DNA from: an uncultured Oscillatoriales cyanobacterium
GTDB lineage: Bacteria; Cyanobacteriota; Cyanobacteriia; Cyanobacteriales; Microcoleaceae
DNA length: 64,000 nucleotides
Direction: 5' to 3'
Assembly (NCBI GenBank): GCA_903893625.1
Contig: CAITND010000174.1
Location: 1-64,000 of the forward strand
Shown: positions 34,336-43,377 of the stretch, piece by piece
How positions within the stretch are numbered: the stretch's first letter is position 1
Layout: each line of letters starts with the position of its first letter
Notes under the pieces: model-generated
The model's database searches: none
What the model was told of the DNA's origin: nothing
Seen by the model: only the letters and a program-made list of their open reading frames with translations
Translations under genes and position numbers: made by a program

Positions 34336-35382
34336 GTGACACTAGGTCAATGGTTCGGCTTTAGCACAATTCTCTGTGCCATCTATATTCTCTGGCAAGT
34401 CCGACAAGCTTTGTTGCTGGTTTTTGCTGCAATTGTTTTAGCAACTGCCCTCAATAAATTAGCTCGATGGATACAACGTTTTGGGATTAAACGCTCTTGG
34501 GCTGTATTGTTTTCTATTAGTTTACTGATTCTAGTATTTGTAACCGTATTCTTGTTGGTTGTTCCTCCTTTATTTGACCAATTACAAGAACTCGCTACAC
34601 GGGTTCCTAGAGGGTTAGAACGAGGGTTACAACGGCTAAATCTCTGGATTAATTACCTAAAAACACAACTTCCTGGAGAATTTTGGCAGGATTTATTTCA
34701 AGTTGATTTACAAATTAACTCCCTAATTCAACAATTACAACGTCTGGGAAATCCTCTCATCGGTGGGGTTGGGTCTTTTGTTGGAAATACATTAGGCGGA
34801 CTTCTCAGCTTTTTATTAGTTCTAGTCTTAACTATTATGCTATTAGCTGATCCTCCGGCTTACCGCCGAGCATTTATTCAACTGATTCCTTCATTTTACC
34901 GTCAACGAATGACGGGAATTTTAGATCAATGTGAAGTGACATTAGGACAATGGGTTGTTGGGGCATTAATTGATATGAGTGTTGTGGCAGTTTGTAGTTT
35001 AACGGGGCTTTTAGTCTTACAAGTTCCCCTAGCTTTTGCGAATGCCATATTAGCCGGATTTCTCAATTTAATTCCCAATATAGGGCCGACTTTGAGTGTT
35101 ATTCCTCCGATGGCAATTGCTTTATTAGAAGATCCTTGGAAAGCGGGGTTTGTTTTTATCTTATATTTTCTAATTCAACAAGCCGAAAGCAATTTTTTAA
35201 TGCCTTATTTAATGGCGCAACAGGTTTCCCTTTTACCCGCAATTACATTACTCTCTCAAGGATTTTTTCTCACCTTTTTTGGGTTTTTGGGCTTACTTTT
35301 AGCTTTACCTTTAACCGTTGTGGGACAAGTCTTAGTCAAAGAAATATTAATTCAAGATATTCTTGACCGTTGGGAACAATAA
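34336..35382 (+). CDS. AI-2E (PerM/UPF0118) family transporter
   Basis: A 348-residue inner-membrane protein with eight predicted helices and the family's large extra-membrane segment (LATRVPRGLERGLQRLNLWINYLKTQL, about 80-130). The signature C-terminal half is present: LADPPAYRRAFIQLIPSFYR, LAGFLNLIPNIGPTLSVIPPMAIALL and QQAESNFLMPYLMAQQVSLLPAITLLSQ. Members export autoinducer-2, ions or unknown solutes; no substrate can be assigned to this one. It starts with GTG. Monocistronic. Confidence 0.88.
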   Translation: MTLGQWFGFSTILCAIYILWQVRQALLLVFAAIVLATALNKLARWIQRFGIKRSWAVLFSISLLILVFVTVFLLVVPPLFDQLQELATRVPRGLERGLQRLNLWINYLKTQLPGEFWQDLFQVDLQINSLIQQLQRLGNPLIGGVGSFVGNTLGGLLSFLLVLVLTIMLLADPPAYRRAFIQLIPSFYRQRMTGILDQCEVTLGQWVVGALIDMSVVAVCSLTGLLVLQVPLAFANAILAGFLNLIPNIGPTLSVIPPMAIALLEDPWKAGFVFILYFLIQQAESNFLMPYLMAQQVSLLPAITLLSQGFFLTFFGFLGLLLALPLTVVGQVLVKEILIQDILDRWEQ

Positions 35383-35445
35383 GTCTCTACAATTTAGAAA
35401 GGGAAAAAATACAGAAAATATTCTAAAACCGCTTGTTAAAAACTT

Positions 35446-36621
35446 ATGAAAACCATTGCAGAAATTAACGATAAAATTCTTCAAAATCGTGCAGTTGTTT
35501 GGACGGTGGAAGAATTAAAATCCAAAGTCACCCCCGACAATATCCCCCAACTTGCTCAAGAGATCGATGTGATTACCACCGGAACCTTTGAACCCATGGA
35601 AGCCTCCGGTGCTGTAATTAACTTAGGTCATACCGATCCCCCGATTAATATTAAAACCTGTTGGTTAGATGGGGTTCCCGCTTATAGTGGATTTGGAGCG
35701 GTTGATCTGTATTTGGGTGCAACCCAAATGATCGAAGACGGGGAAGAGTCCCGTGAACGGGGAGGGGGTCATGTCATTGAAGATTTAATCGCCGGAAAAT
35801 CGATTCATCTCAAAGCATCAGGAATCGTTTCTGACTGCTATCCTCGCAGTTCCTTTGAAACTACAATTACCCGTGATACGATTAACCAATTTTACTTATT
35901 TAATCCCCGAAATCTCTATCAAAATTTTATTGTTGGAGTCAATGGAGGCGATCGCCCGCTTTATACTTATCTGGGCCCCCTACAACCCTATTTAGGAAAT
36001 GCCGTTTATTCTAATCCCGGTGCTATCGGCCCGTTACTCAACGATCCTGATTTACAACTGATTGGAATTGGCACTAAAATTTTTATGGGGGGAGGAATTG
36101 GCTATATTACTTGGGAAGGAACCCAACATTTTCCCCTGCAAAAACGGTTAGAAAATCGCACTCCTATCGGCCCTGCGGCGACATTAGCCTTAATTGGAGA
36201 TGCCAAACAAATGAATTCCTATTGGGTACGGGGTTGTTATTTTAAAAATTATGGCCCTTCATTAATGTTAGGAGTAGGAGTTCCTTTACCTGTTTTGAAT
36301 GAAGATGTGATTACTCATTGTGCAGTTTCCGATCAAGATATTGTCGCTCCTGTGATTGATTTTTCTATTCCTCGACGGGTGCGTCCCACCTTTGGTTTAG
36401 TTACCTACAGTCAACTGAAAAAAGGCAAAATTTCCATCGAAGGAAAAATGGTTAGAACTGCACCTTTAGTCAGTATTTCTCGTTCCCGTGAAATTGCCCA
36501 AGAGTTAAAAAAATGGATTGAATCTGGTACTTTTACCCTCACAGAACCCGTTGCCAACCTTCCCCAAGATCGATCTTTTCTTCCCCAAAATGTTTGGGGT
36601 TCTCAAATTAGTTTAGATTGA
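35446..36621 (+). CDS. DUF39 homocysteine-biosynthesis protein
   Basis: A 391-residue member of the DUF39 (HcyBio) family. In methanogens and some anaerobes this family, with an NIL-ferredoxin partner, converts aspartate semialdehyde and sulfide to homocysteine. Family signatures: GSGAVINLGH-like EASGAVINLGHTDPPIN, GGGHVIEDLIAGKSIHLKA, SDCYPRSSFETTITRDTINQF, GTKIFMGGGIGYITWEGTQH and LIGDAKQMNSYWVRG. No ferredoxin gene is adjacent, as is usual in cyanobacteria, so the electron donor is unknown. The protein is soluble. The gene ends just before a tandem CGTAATT repeat block. Confidence 0.87.
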   Translation: MKTIAEINDKILQNRAVVWTVEELKSKVTPDNIPQLAQEIDVITTGTFEPMEASGAVINLGHTDPPINIKTCWLDGVPAYSGFGAVDLYLGATQMIEDGEESRERGGGHVIEDLIAGKSIHLKASGIVSDCYPRSSFETTITRDTINQFYLFNPRNLYQNFIVGVNGGDRPLYTYLGPLQPYLGNAVYSNPGAIGPLLNDPDLQLIGIGTKIFMGGGIGYITWEGTQHFPLQKRLENRTPIGPAATLALIGDAKQMNSYWVRGCYFKNYGPSLMLGVGVPLPVLNEDVITHCAVSDQDIVAPVIDFSIPRRVRPTFGLVTYSQLKKGKISIEGKMVRTAPLVSISRSREIAQELKKWIESGTFTLTEPVANLPQDRSFLPQNVWGSQISLD

Positions 36622-36628
36622 AACTGTC

Positions 36629-36692
36629 TTTGAATTACGAATTAAAAATTACGAATATCCCCTCGTAATTCGTAATTCGTAATTCGTAATTA
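36629..36692. repeat. Heptameric (CGTAATT)n repeat block
   Basis: Four CGTAATT units (36664-36691) are preceded by inverted single units (ATTACGAAT at 36634 and 36649), so the block can fold back on itself. It ends one base before the stop of the convergent gene. The same heptamer lies inside a coding region at 52353-52381. Confidence 0.8.
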
Positions 36693-36693
36693 A

Positions 36694-37896
36694 TTAGCTT
36701 TCTTCTGATGAAGATTTCCGTTTTAAAGGTTTAGCAATGGGTTCTCGACGGGGAGGGGGCGGAGCCTCATCCGATTGGAATTTAGGCTTATAGGGAGGAC
36801 GAGATCCCGTGTTAAATTGATCCTGACCCGGTTGTCTTCTGGGTCGGTCTTTTTGGAACGGGGGTCTGTGTTTTTTAGTGGGAATAATCCCGATATCATG
36901 GCTTTCTTGGATGACTAAATAATCTTCCTGCAACTGAACGTGCAAATCCCAGAAATGACCGACGGCTCTCATCCCAGCAATTCCTATCAGTTTCAGTTTA
37001 AAAAACTTAGGTTTGTCATTATCTTTACGGGGAGCTTGGCGAATTTTAACAATGACATATTTCTCAGCCTCTTGAGATTGATAAACAACCTCACCCCGAA
37101 TCGAAAAATAGCCCCGATGAACCCTCGGTAATGCTTCAGTTTTTTCTTCTGATTCTGCTAATTTAGGTTCAGAAGCAACGGCAGTAGAATCTTCCCCATC
37201 CAGGGAGAGTTCACTTTCATCTGATCTGAGGGTTTCCGGTTCCCAAACCCCCATAATTTGAACGTGCAAATTACCTTCTTCTTGGCGTGTACGCGGATAA
37301 ACCACCCAAAGATGATCTTGATCTAAGTCAATATGTTTTTTCACTAAACTCATGACTCGACCTAATAACACCGCATCCAGAAGTTTTCCTTCACTGGTGA
37401 CTAATGTTCCTTGGGTAAACTGATCCGCAGAAGCGATGTATCGGCCATGAACTAATCCAATTGCACGATACTGACGGGCTTCACTGGGGGGCGGAATCGG
37501 GTGTTGCCAAAGGCGATCTACAGATTCAGAGGATTCCGGCTCTAATTCCTCGATTTCACTGATCTCAGTCTGACCAGAGACATCAGGGGGTGTCTGGTCA
37601 TCATTAGGGGACGTTTCTAAAGCACTCTCTGGTTCTAATGGTGCTTCTGGCGTTTCTGGTGTTTCTGGTGTTTCTGGTGTTTCTGGCGTTTCTGGTGTTT
37701 CTGGTGTTTTTGGCGTTTCTAAGATCACACTTTCACTTTCGTGAGGTGAATCTAGGGGGATATCTTTAGACATATTCACGGCTGACTCATGGGCTGGAGT
37801 TGAGCGGGAAGAACGTTTTGATGCTTTGGATCGATTGGGAGAAGGACTCATAACACCTCTTAGCGGAGACACATCCCTATAGGGGAGCGAGGACAT
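36694..37896 (-). CDS. Conserved cyanobacterial protein with (Pro-Glu-Thr)n tract
   Basis: A 400-residue soluble protein of unknown function. The N-terminal 140 residues are low complexity, with seven to eight Pro-Glu-Thr repeats (about residues 62-86) followed by acidic sequence. The conserved core (about 143-240: ARQYRAIGLVHGRYIASADQ, GKLLDAVLLGRVMSLVKKH, LWVVYPRTRQ, LHVQIMGVWEPE) and a second part (about 278-350: GYFSIRGEVVYQS, EKYVIVKIRQAP, GHFWDLHVQLQEDYLVI) look like two beta-rich domains. The C-terminus is a basic, Pro-rich tail. It is a widespread cyanobacterial hypothetical, possibly RNA-binding by its charge pattern, but this is speculation. The upstream Met at residue 16 is an alternative start. 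Confidence 0.75.
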   Translation of the reverse strand: MSSLPYRDVSPLRGVMSPSPNRSKASKRSSRSTPAHESAVNMSKDIPLDSPHESESVILETPKTPETPETPETPETPETPETPEAPLEPESALETSPNDDQTPPDVSGQTEISEIEELEPESSESVDRLWQHPIPPPSEARQYRAIGLVHGRYIASADQFTQGTLVTSEGKLLDAVLLGRVMSLVKKHIDLDQDHLWVVYPRTRQEEGNLHVQIMGVWEPETLRSDESELSLDGEDSTAVASEPKLAESEEKTEALPRVHRGYFSIRGEVVYQSQEAEKYVIVKIRQAPRKDNDKPKFFKLKLIGIAGMRAVGHFWDLHVQLQEDYLVIQESHDIGIIPTKKHRPPFQKDRPRRQPGQDQFNTGSRPPYKPKFQSDEAPPPPRREPIAKPLKRKSSSEES

Positions 37897-38264
37897 GGCT
37901 AGTGAAAACCCTTTTTTCCTAAAATTTAGGAAAGGTTAAGGCTTAATACTAAACTTAAGTCACGGATCAACACTATCAGGACATTTCAAGATTTGCACCC
38001 CTTCTTAAGGAAGAGGAAGCTGTACGGGCGCATTTACCGAGATCGTTTTCACAAACAACCTGGGTGAATTTACCCCTACTTAGAAACCGTAGCCTATTAT
38101 TCATGACATCAGAAAATGTTGTGATCCAGATTTGATTGCTTAGGCTGCCATCACAATAGATTTTGAGTTAACCAGCCTATTGTACTGAATCCCAATGCGG
38201 ATTAGGCAAATCCGTAGGCTTTCTACATCAACTGTGATTGTTGCGGTAATTAGCGTGGACAGAA
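37897..38264. other. Intergenic region between the PET-repeat gene and the deleted IS
   Basis: There are 368 bp without a gene. A palindrome TTTCCTAAAATTTAGGAAA lies at about 37915-37933, close to the start of the minus-strand gene, and could be an operator. Otherwise I see nothing. The right edge is the IS right end. Confidence 0.5.
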
Positions 38265-38835
38265 GTGAACTACCCACACTGTACCGTCAGGTCAGTGTGG
38301 GCTTCTGATTTCGTAGCCCGATGCCCTTTCACCATAGAAGCAAAATATTTGTTAGTCGGAGTTTTAGAAATTGTTACCGTTTTAATTGTTCCTGTGATTT
38401 CTCTGTGGAATATTGCTTTAATTTCACCAATCTTAGGAACCTTTAGAGTTTGATTAACAACGGTAACACTCTGGGGATATTGGATGGATTGCTTATGATG
38501 TTTGGATTTGAATTGGGGAAATTTAGCTCTTCCCTCAAAAAAGTTTTTGTAGGCTTTATCTAAGTTAATTGCTACACATTGGAGAACCGATGAGTAACAA
38601 TCCTCTTTCAACCAAGGATACTCTTTCTTGAGTTGAGGGAGCATTCCCTTATAAACTGCTAGTTTTAGGCTTTCCCCGGTTTCTTGATAGTGCTGAATAC
38701 AGGCATTAAGGGCAAAGTTCCAATACCACCTGGAACAACCAAAGGACTTGGCTAATGCTAATTCCTGTTCTGGCGTTGGGTATAGTCTAACCTTTACTGC
38801 CTTCAACACTTTGGATCACCTCCCTTAGTTGAGTA
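38265..38835 (-). mobile_element. Internally deleted IS200/IS605-type (tnpB-only) element
   Basis: The right end at 38265-38305 (GTGAACTACCCACACT, loop, AGTGTGGGCTTC on the plus strand) is the inverse of the right end at base 101-140. Between it and the N-terminal half of tnpB there is no RuvC/zinc-finger coding sequence, so an internal deletion removed more than half of the gene. The left end is not defined by sequence; I place it shortly upstream of the strong ribosome site at about 38825. No tnpA is present. The remaining element keeps the right end and could only move with transposase supplied from elsewhere. Confidence 0.7.
38270..38809 (-). pseudogene. tnpB: TnpB, N-terminal half fused to its C-terminal tip by deletion
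   Basis: A 179-residue frame. The start (MLKAVKVRLYPTPEQELALAKSFGCSRWYWNFALNA) and helix-turn-helix/REC-like part of TnpB are intact up to about residue 165 (TPTNKYFASMV). The sequence then jumps to the tip encoded by the right end (SEAHTDLTVQCG). The RuvC Asp/Glu/Asp residues and the CxxC zinc finger are all missing, so it cannot cut DNA. The GTG start has a near-perfect Shine-Dalgarno (GGGAGGTGATCC), which suggests the truncated protein may still be translated. Confidence 0.82.
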
Positions 38836-39139
38836 ACGATTTCAACTTTAAAACAATATAGCAACCGCCCACCATCCAGTTAGGACATAGACTGATACCT
38901 AGACGGTTAACTCTTTTCCTCCCTGTTCCCAGATCCTCTGTTCCCTGTTCCCTGCTATATATCGAAAACCAAAACACTCCTCAACCCAGTAGTCCCTGAC
39001 TGCAATTCATCCCACGCTGCCGTACCCGTGTCAGACGTGGGATGAATTGCAGAAGATGCTAAACCTACTGAGTCTGTACGGGTTCTGCTAACATATTAGC
39101 TGCAAGGAAGTTGGCCTAATAAGGACAGGATTGGGTTTC
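38810..39139. other. Intergenic region with TTCCCTG repeats and a long hairpin
   Basis: There are 330 bp without a protein gene. They hold the IS leader with its ribosome site, a run of TTCCCTG heptamers (about 38928-38956) and the perfect 17-bp hairpin listed separately. The TPR gene promoter must lie in the last 80 bp. Confidence 0.5.
39000..39052. repeat. Perfect 17-bp inverted repeat hairpin
   Basis: CTGCAATTCATCCCACG and CGTGGGATGAATTGCAG are fully complementary and are separated by 19 bases. The length and precision exceed an ordinary terminator and no T-run follows. It resembles a subterminal hairpin of an IS200/IS605-type element or a small MITE; no transposase gene is attached. Confidence 0.8.
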
Positions 39140-40081
39140 ATGATAGATAAACGTCGTGGATTTATTGGTGTGGTGTTGGTATTAGCTGTAATCGCCTTTG
39201 TGGGATTTTCTATGGGGCCACTGATTAGTGGGATTGTGGAAAACAATCAGTCGAAACGACAACCCGCTCCAACACCGACGCAATCGGCTCAAACAATTCA
39301 GCAATCGGATTTACAAGCTCAAGCTCGTGGTTATGAGTTGGTGTTGCAGCGAGAACCCGATAACGAAACCGCCTTGAAGGGTTTATTGCAAGCTAAGTTA
39401 GAACTGATTCGGTTTAAACAAGCCGAGATTAAGGATGTGATCGAACCGTTAGAGAAACTGGCGAAAAAACATCCTGAAGATACACGCTACAGTGTTCTCT
39501 TGGCACAAGCGAAAGCGTATACCGGAGATCAAGAGGGAGCAGCCCAAACCTATCGCACGGTTTTAGCGAGTAAACCGGGAGATATTCAAGCGTTACAAGG
39601 TATAGTCAATCTCTTTTTAGAACAAAAACGTCCTGAAGCGGCAATTGGATTATTACAGGATACGCTCAAATCTGCTGCTAATGCCAATCAAACCGTACCT
39701 GGTACGATTGATGAAATGTCAGTGCAGTTGATTTTAGGTCAAGTTTACGCCGAAGATAAACGCTATGATGAAGCAATGGCGATTTACGATGAAGCGATTA
39801 AAAATAATGACCAAGATTTTCGCCCTGTTTATGCAAAAGCTTTGATTCTCAAAGAACAAGGGAATTCGGAAGAAGCTGAAGCTTTATTTGCTAAAGCCGT
39901 TGATTTAGCTCCGGCGGTTTATAAAGATCAAATTCAAAAACAAGCAGGAGGCAGTATTGCTCCGGCTAAGTCAGGTGAACCCGTTTCTCCGAATAGTTCC
40001 CAAACCGAACCGCAAACAGAATCTGCACCAGCGACAGAGCTTCCTGAACCTCGGCCGTCTACTCCAGAATCAAGTAACTAA
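39140..40081 (+). CDS. Membrane-anchored TPR protein
   Basis: A 313-residue protein with one N-terminal membrane helix (GFIGVVLVLAVIAFVGFSMGPL), a Gln/Thr/Pro linker, three to four TPRs (GYELVLQREPDNETALKGLL; AAQTYRTVLASKPGDIQAL; AMAIYDEAIKNNDQDFRPVYAKAL) and a low-complexity acidic Pro/Ser tail (SQTEPQTESAP...). The N-terminal half is paralogous to the small protein at 13773. ATG 39140 is preferred over TTG 39131. In cyanobacteria such single-pass TPR proteins often act as assembly factors for membrane complexes. No specific partner is evident here. Confidence 0.78.
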   Translation: MIDKRRGFIGVVLVLAVIAFVGFSMGPLISGIVENNQSKRQPAPTPTQSAQTIQQSDLQAQARGYELVLQREPDNETALKGLLQAKLELIRFKQAEIKDVIEPLEKLAKKHPEDTRYSVLLAQAKAYTGDQEGAAQTYRTVLASKPGDIQALQGIVNLFLEQKRPEAAIGLLQDTLKSAANANQTVPGTIDEMSVQLILGQVYAEDKRYDEAMAIYDEAIKNNDQDFRPVYAKALILKEQGNSEEAEALFAKAVDLAPAVYKDQIQKQAGGSIAPAKSGEPVSPNSSQTEPQTESAPATELPEPRPSTPESSN

Positions 40082-40419
40082 TTTCATACATACAATAGAA
40101 AGGAGTAAAAACGTTAATTTTTGTAATGATGAACCTGAAGCGTTTAGGCTGGGGAGTGTCAATGAGTCCGGGTTACGATCAAGCTGGCCCCCATTTTGGT
40201 TTTGTTTTTAGCGATCGCATCGCAGTCAGATGGAAAGTGCCGATGAAGCCTTAAAAGCCCAAGGGATTCCCGTGACGGAATTTGTCCGCGCCGCCAGCCC
40301 ACCCCTTCAGGGCAGGGAGTGTCAAGGAAATGGTTTTGAATATCTGTATGAACCCATTACCTGAGTGTAGAAAGTTTTAACAGAAAAAACTTTTAACTCT
40401 GAATCAATTCTGAAAAACT
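40082..40419. other. Intergenic region with coding-like remnants
   Basis: There are 338 bp between the TPR gene and rodA. A good ribosome site (AAAGGAG at about 40099) is followed by a short frame from ATG 40126 (MNLKRLGWGVSMSPGYDQ..., about 42 residues). Another frame ends the region with coding-like composition (SADEALKAQGIPVTEFVRAAS, ending in a TGA at about 40363). I recognise neither. They may be pieces of a decayed small gene, possibly frameshifted between the two parts. Confidence 0.4.
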
Positions 40420-41673
40420 ATGTTTCAAAAAATCCGACTGGTAAATCGCCGGAGTTCGCTATTTTATGCTTGGGCTGAGGTGGATTGGTGGTTAATGGTT
40501 AGCTGTATTAGCCTAACCTTATTTGCGGGAATTATGATCCGCAGTGTGGAGTTAAATCAAGGGTTAACGGATTGGTGGCAACATTGGGTTACAGGAGCCG
40601 TGGGTTTAATTTTAGCCCTGATTTTTTCCCGTTGTCGTTATGAACGTCTGGTGAGGTGGAGATGGGTGATTTATGGTGTCACGAATTTATCGTTGATTGC
40701 GGTACAAATCATTGGGACAACGGCATTAGGGGCGCAACGCTGGATTAATATTGCGGGGTTCCATGTCCAACCCTCGGAATTTGCCAAAGTCGGAATTATT
40801 ATTACCTTGGCGGCGTTACTCCAAGAGTTAAGAACCCCAAATTTGGGGGATATGATTCGGATTTTAGTGATCGCCTCTGTCCCTTGGGGATTAGTGTTTA
40901 TTGAACCAAACTTAGGAACTTCCTTAGTGTTTGGTGCAATTACTTTTGGGATGATGTATTGGGGCAATATTCATCCAGGGTGGTTAATTTTATTGATTTC
41001 TCCGGTAATTACTGCGGTGGTTTTTAATGTGTATCTCCCGGCGGGAATTATCTGGGCTTTGCTGATGGGTTTTGTGGGATGGTGGAGTCTCCCTTTACGA
41101 TGGTTGACTGGCCCTCTAGCTCTATTAGCAAATTTAGGAGCAGGACAGTTAAGCCATATTTTATGGAATGTGCTGCAAGACTATCAAAAACTGCGACTGA
41201 TTGGATTTTTAAATCCTGAACAAGATCCCTTGGGTAGTGGTTATCATTTAATTCAGTCTCGAATTGCAATTGGAGCCGGACAATTGTATGGTCGGGGACT
41301 CTATCAAGGGACTCAAACTCAATTGAATTTTATTCCTGAACAACATACGGACTTTATTTTTTCAGCCGTTGGGGAAGAATTGGGTTTTATCGGTTGTATG
41401 GCTGTATTAGCCCTATTTTGGTTTATTTGTTTACGCTTAGTGATTATTGCCCAGACTGCTAAAGATTCTTTTGGATCTTTAATTGCCATTGGGGTATTGT
41501 GTATGCTGTTGTTTCAGGTGTTTGTTAATATTGGCATGAATATTGGTGTAGCACCCGTCACCGGAATTCCCTTACCTTTCTTGAGTTATGGTCGATCTTC
41601 ATTACTGAGTAATTGGATTGCCATTGGGATTGTACAATCGGTAGCAAACCACCGACAGCGCATTAAATTTTAA
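40420..41673 (+). CDS. rodA: RodA: SEDS-family peptidoglycan glycosyltransferase
   Basis: A 417-residue polytopic membrane protein of the FtsW/RodA/SpoVE family. It polymerises lipid II into glycan strands during side-wall growth, together with a class B PBP. The signatures are present: GAQRWINIAGFHVQPSEFAKVGIIITLA, IEPNLGTSLVFG, LGSGYHLIQSRIAIGAGQLYGRGLYQGTQTQLNFIPEQHTDFIFSAVGEELGF with the catalytic-site Glu and Asp, and GVAPVTGIPLPFLSYGRSSLL. It has RodA-like rather than FtsW-like features (QTQLNFIPEQHTDFI). Pairing with MreBCD is not visible in this window. Cyanobacterial members usually have GRSS where other bacteria have GGSS. Confidence 0.92.
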   Translation: MFQKIRLVNRRSSLFYAWAEVDWWLMVSCISLTLFAGIMIRSVELNQGLTDWWQHWVTGAVGLILALIFSRCRYERLVRWRWVIYGVTNLSLIAVQIIGTTALGAQRWINIAGFHVQPSEFAKVGIIITLAALLQELRTPNLGDMIRILVIASVPWGLVFIEPNLGTSLVFGAITFGMMYWGNIHPGWLILLISPVITAVVFNVYLPAGIIWALLMGFVGWWSLPLRWLTGPLALLANLGAGQLSHILWNVLQDYQKLRLIGFLNPEQDPLGSGYHLIQSRIAIGAGQLYGRGLYQGTQTQLNFIPEQHTDFIFSAVGEELGFIGCMAVLALFWFICLRLVIIAQTAKDSFGSLIAIGVLCMLLFQVFVNIGMNIGVAPVTGIPLPFLSYGRSSLLSNWIAIGIVQSVANHRQRIKF

Positions 41674-41756
41674 GGAATTTAACCTTTGGTGATCTTATGG
41701 TGTATTAAATAGAACTGATGTTTTTTTGTTCTTAAGCTAGAGTTTTTTCTAAATAT

Positions 41757-42167
41757 ATGCAGCGATTATTACAAGTTTTTTTCCTGGGGTTTATGCTTGC
41801 TAGTTTTACAGTTTTTGGATCTCCCAGTCATGCGGTCGCCCAAACTGTTATTACTCAAAATATTCAGTGTAAGCCCAATGGAAATAATTTAGAGATGATA
41901 AAATGCGCTTCCGATGAGTATGCGATAGCGGATAAAAAACTCAATCAGACTTATCAAAAACTCATCAGTCAATTATCCCCAGAACGCAAACAACGGTTAA
42001 TTGAGGCTCAACGAGCTTGGATTTCATTTCGAGACAAAACCTGTCGTTTTGAAGCCAGTGAAGTTTTAGGAGGGTCAGCAGAACCTTTATTTTTAACCCA
42101 TTGTTTAACGAAAGTAACTCAACAAAGAGTTCAAGACTTTCAAAACTATTTGGCTGAAATTAAGTAA
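41757..42167 (+). CDS. LprI-like lysozyme-inhibitor-type periplasmic protein (DUF1311)
   Basis: A 136-residue secreted protein. The signal peptide is residues 1-28 (LLQVFFLGFMLASFTVFGSPSHAVAQ). The mature part carries the LprI N-terminal domain pattern: CASDEYAIADKKLNQTYQKL, QRLIEAQRAWISFRDKTC and FLTHCLTKVTQQRVQDFQ, with Cys50, Cys96 and Cys116 at conserved spacing, plus Cys38. Family members (for example in mycobacteria) inhibit lysozyme; in cyanobacteria the role is untested. It lies in the same direction as rodA, 83 bp away, so a cell-wall-related context is possible. Confidence 0.8.
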   Translation: MQRLLQVFFLGFMLASFTVFGSPSHAVAQTVITQNIQCKPNGNNLEMIKCASDEYAIADKKLNQTYQKLISQLSPERKQRLIEAQRAWISFRDKTCRFEASEVLGGSAEPLFLTHCLTKVTQQRVQDFQNYLAEIK

Positions 42168-42294
42168 GGTTTGAGTTTCAATTCCCTCCCTAGAGCTAAA
42201 CAGTATTTTTGGCTCTAGGGTTATATCTTTTTTTAAACAAGGTATTAGGGATGTTGGCTGTTGACGGTTGGCTGTTAACTGTTGAAAGTAAGGG

Positions 42295-42374
42295 CTGCTC
42301 CCCCTGCTCCCCCTGCTCCCCCTGCTCCCCCTGCCTCCCCTGCCTCCCCTGCCTCCCCTGCTACCCCTGCTCTC
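42295..42374. repeat. (CCCCTGCT/CCCCTGCC) tandem repeat
   Basis: About nine units of CTGCTCCCC/CTGCCTCCC in an 80-bp C-rich tract upstream of the flippase-like gene. The short frame through it (SPCSPCSPC...) is an artefact of the repeat. This GC-rich island stands out against the AT-rich genome and sits about 25 bases from the next start codon, so it lies in that gene's leader. Confidence 0.85.
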
Positions 42375-42399
42375 CTAATTTCCACGAGGTTAACAATCG

Positions 42400-43353
42400 A
42401 TGTCCACCAGTTCAGGGTTAAATTTCGAGATGAATCGACTGCGTAAGATTGGGCCTTCTATTCTCGGCTTTCTGCTGTTTGCTCTTTCGATTTGGGCAAT
42501 TAGCCAAAAACTACACCGATATTCTATTGATGATGTTTTAACCAGTTTATCTAATATTCCTAAAAGTCATCAATCAGGGGCTATTTTCCTGATGTTGATG
42601 AGTTATTTGATGACAACAGCCTATGACATTTTAGCATTTAGTTATATTGGTTTTCCACTTCATTATGGCAAAATAGCCTTGGGTGCTTTTATTAGTTATG
42701 CCATTAGTAATAATGTAGGTTTGTCACTATTAACGGGAAGTGCGGTTCGCTATCGGTTGTATTCAGGATGGCGAGTTCCTCCGGGTGTAATTGCTCAAGT
42801 GATTGCTTTTGCTAACTTAACCTTTTGGTTAGGATTATTTGGAGTCTGTGGGTTAGTTTTTATCTTAACACCGTTACAAATTCCGAGTATTTTAGATTTA
42901 CCCTTTGTGTCTGTGCGTCCAGTGGGAATCATCTTTCTCCTGGCGATTGGTGTTTATTTCTTGTGGAGTAGTTTCAATCATCAACCTTTGAAACTGGGAG
43001 AATGGGAATTAAATTTTCCTACCGTTGGTCTTTCCCTGGCTTTAATTGCTTTTGCTTCCGTAGATTGGGGAGCGGCTGGAGGTGTTTTATATTTGTTGTT
43101 ACCCGAAGGTAGCACTTCCTCTTATTTAAGTTGTTTTAGTATTTATTTATTGGCAATGACAGCCAGTATGATTAGTAATATTCCCGGAGGTTTAGGGGTT
43201 TTTGAAACGGTTGTTTTAACGTTGGTTTCCCCAGAAGCAAATCCGGCAGAGGTTTTAGCCGCTTTATTAGCCTATCGCGCCGTTTACTACCTGCTTCCTT
43301 TGATTATTGCCACCTTATTATTAGGAGTTCATGAACTTAAAAAACAGCGATAA
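42400..43353 (+). CDS. YbhN/UPF0104 (lysylphosphatidylglycerol synthase TM) family membrane protein
   Basis: A 317-residue protein with eight or more membrane helices, matching the flippase-type N-domain of MprF. Signatures: [50 protein letters not shown] and [23 protein letters not shown], with a third motif at [15 protein letters not shown]. The aminoacyl-transferase C-domain of MprF is absent, so it would not make lysyl-PG but might flip a lipid or sugar-lipid. ATG 42400 with GAGGT at 10 bases upstream is used; ATG 42430 is possible. The next gene follows after 24 bp and may be in the same operon. Confidence 0.82.
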   Translation: MSTSSGLNFEMNRLRKIGPSILGFLLFALSIWAISQKLHRYSIDDVLTSLSNIPKSHQSGAIFLMLMSYLMTTAYDILAFSYIGFPLHYGKIALGAFISYAISNNVGLSLLTGSAVRYRLYSGWRVPPGVIAQVIAFANLTFWLGLFGVCGLVFILTPLQIPSILDLPFVSVRPVGIIFLLAIGVYFLWSSFNHQPLKLGEWELNFPTVGLSLALIAFASVDWGAAGGVLYLLLPEGSTSSYLSCFSIYLLAMTASMISNIPGGLGVFETVVLTLVSPEANPAEVLAALLAYRAVYYLLPLIIATLLLGVHELKKQR

Positions 43354-43377
43354 TATTATTGATTATAGGTGATTATA

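Noticed and set aside
38265-38453. Plus-strand frame over the IS right end
   Set aside because: Complementary shadow of the truncated tnpB.
42209-42421. A 70-residue frame rich in Ser-Pro-Cys
   Set aside because: It is the translation of the C-rich tandem repeat and stops within the next gene.
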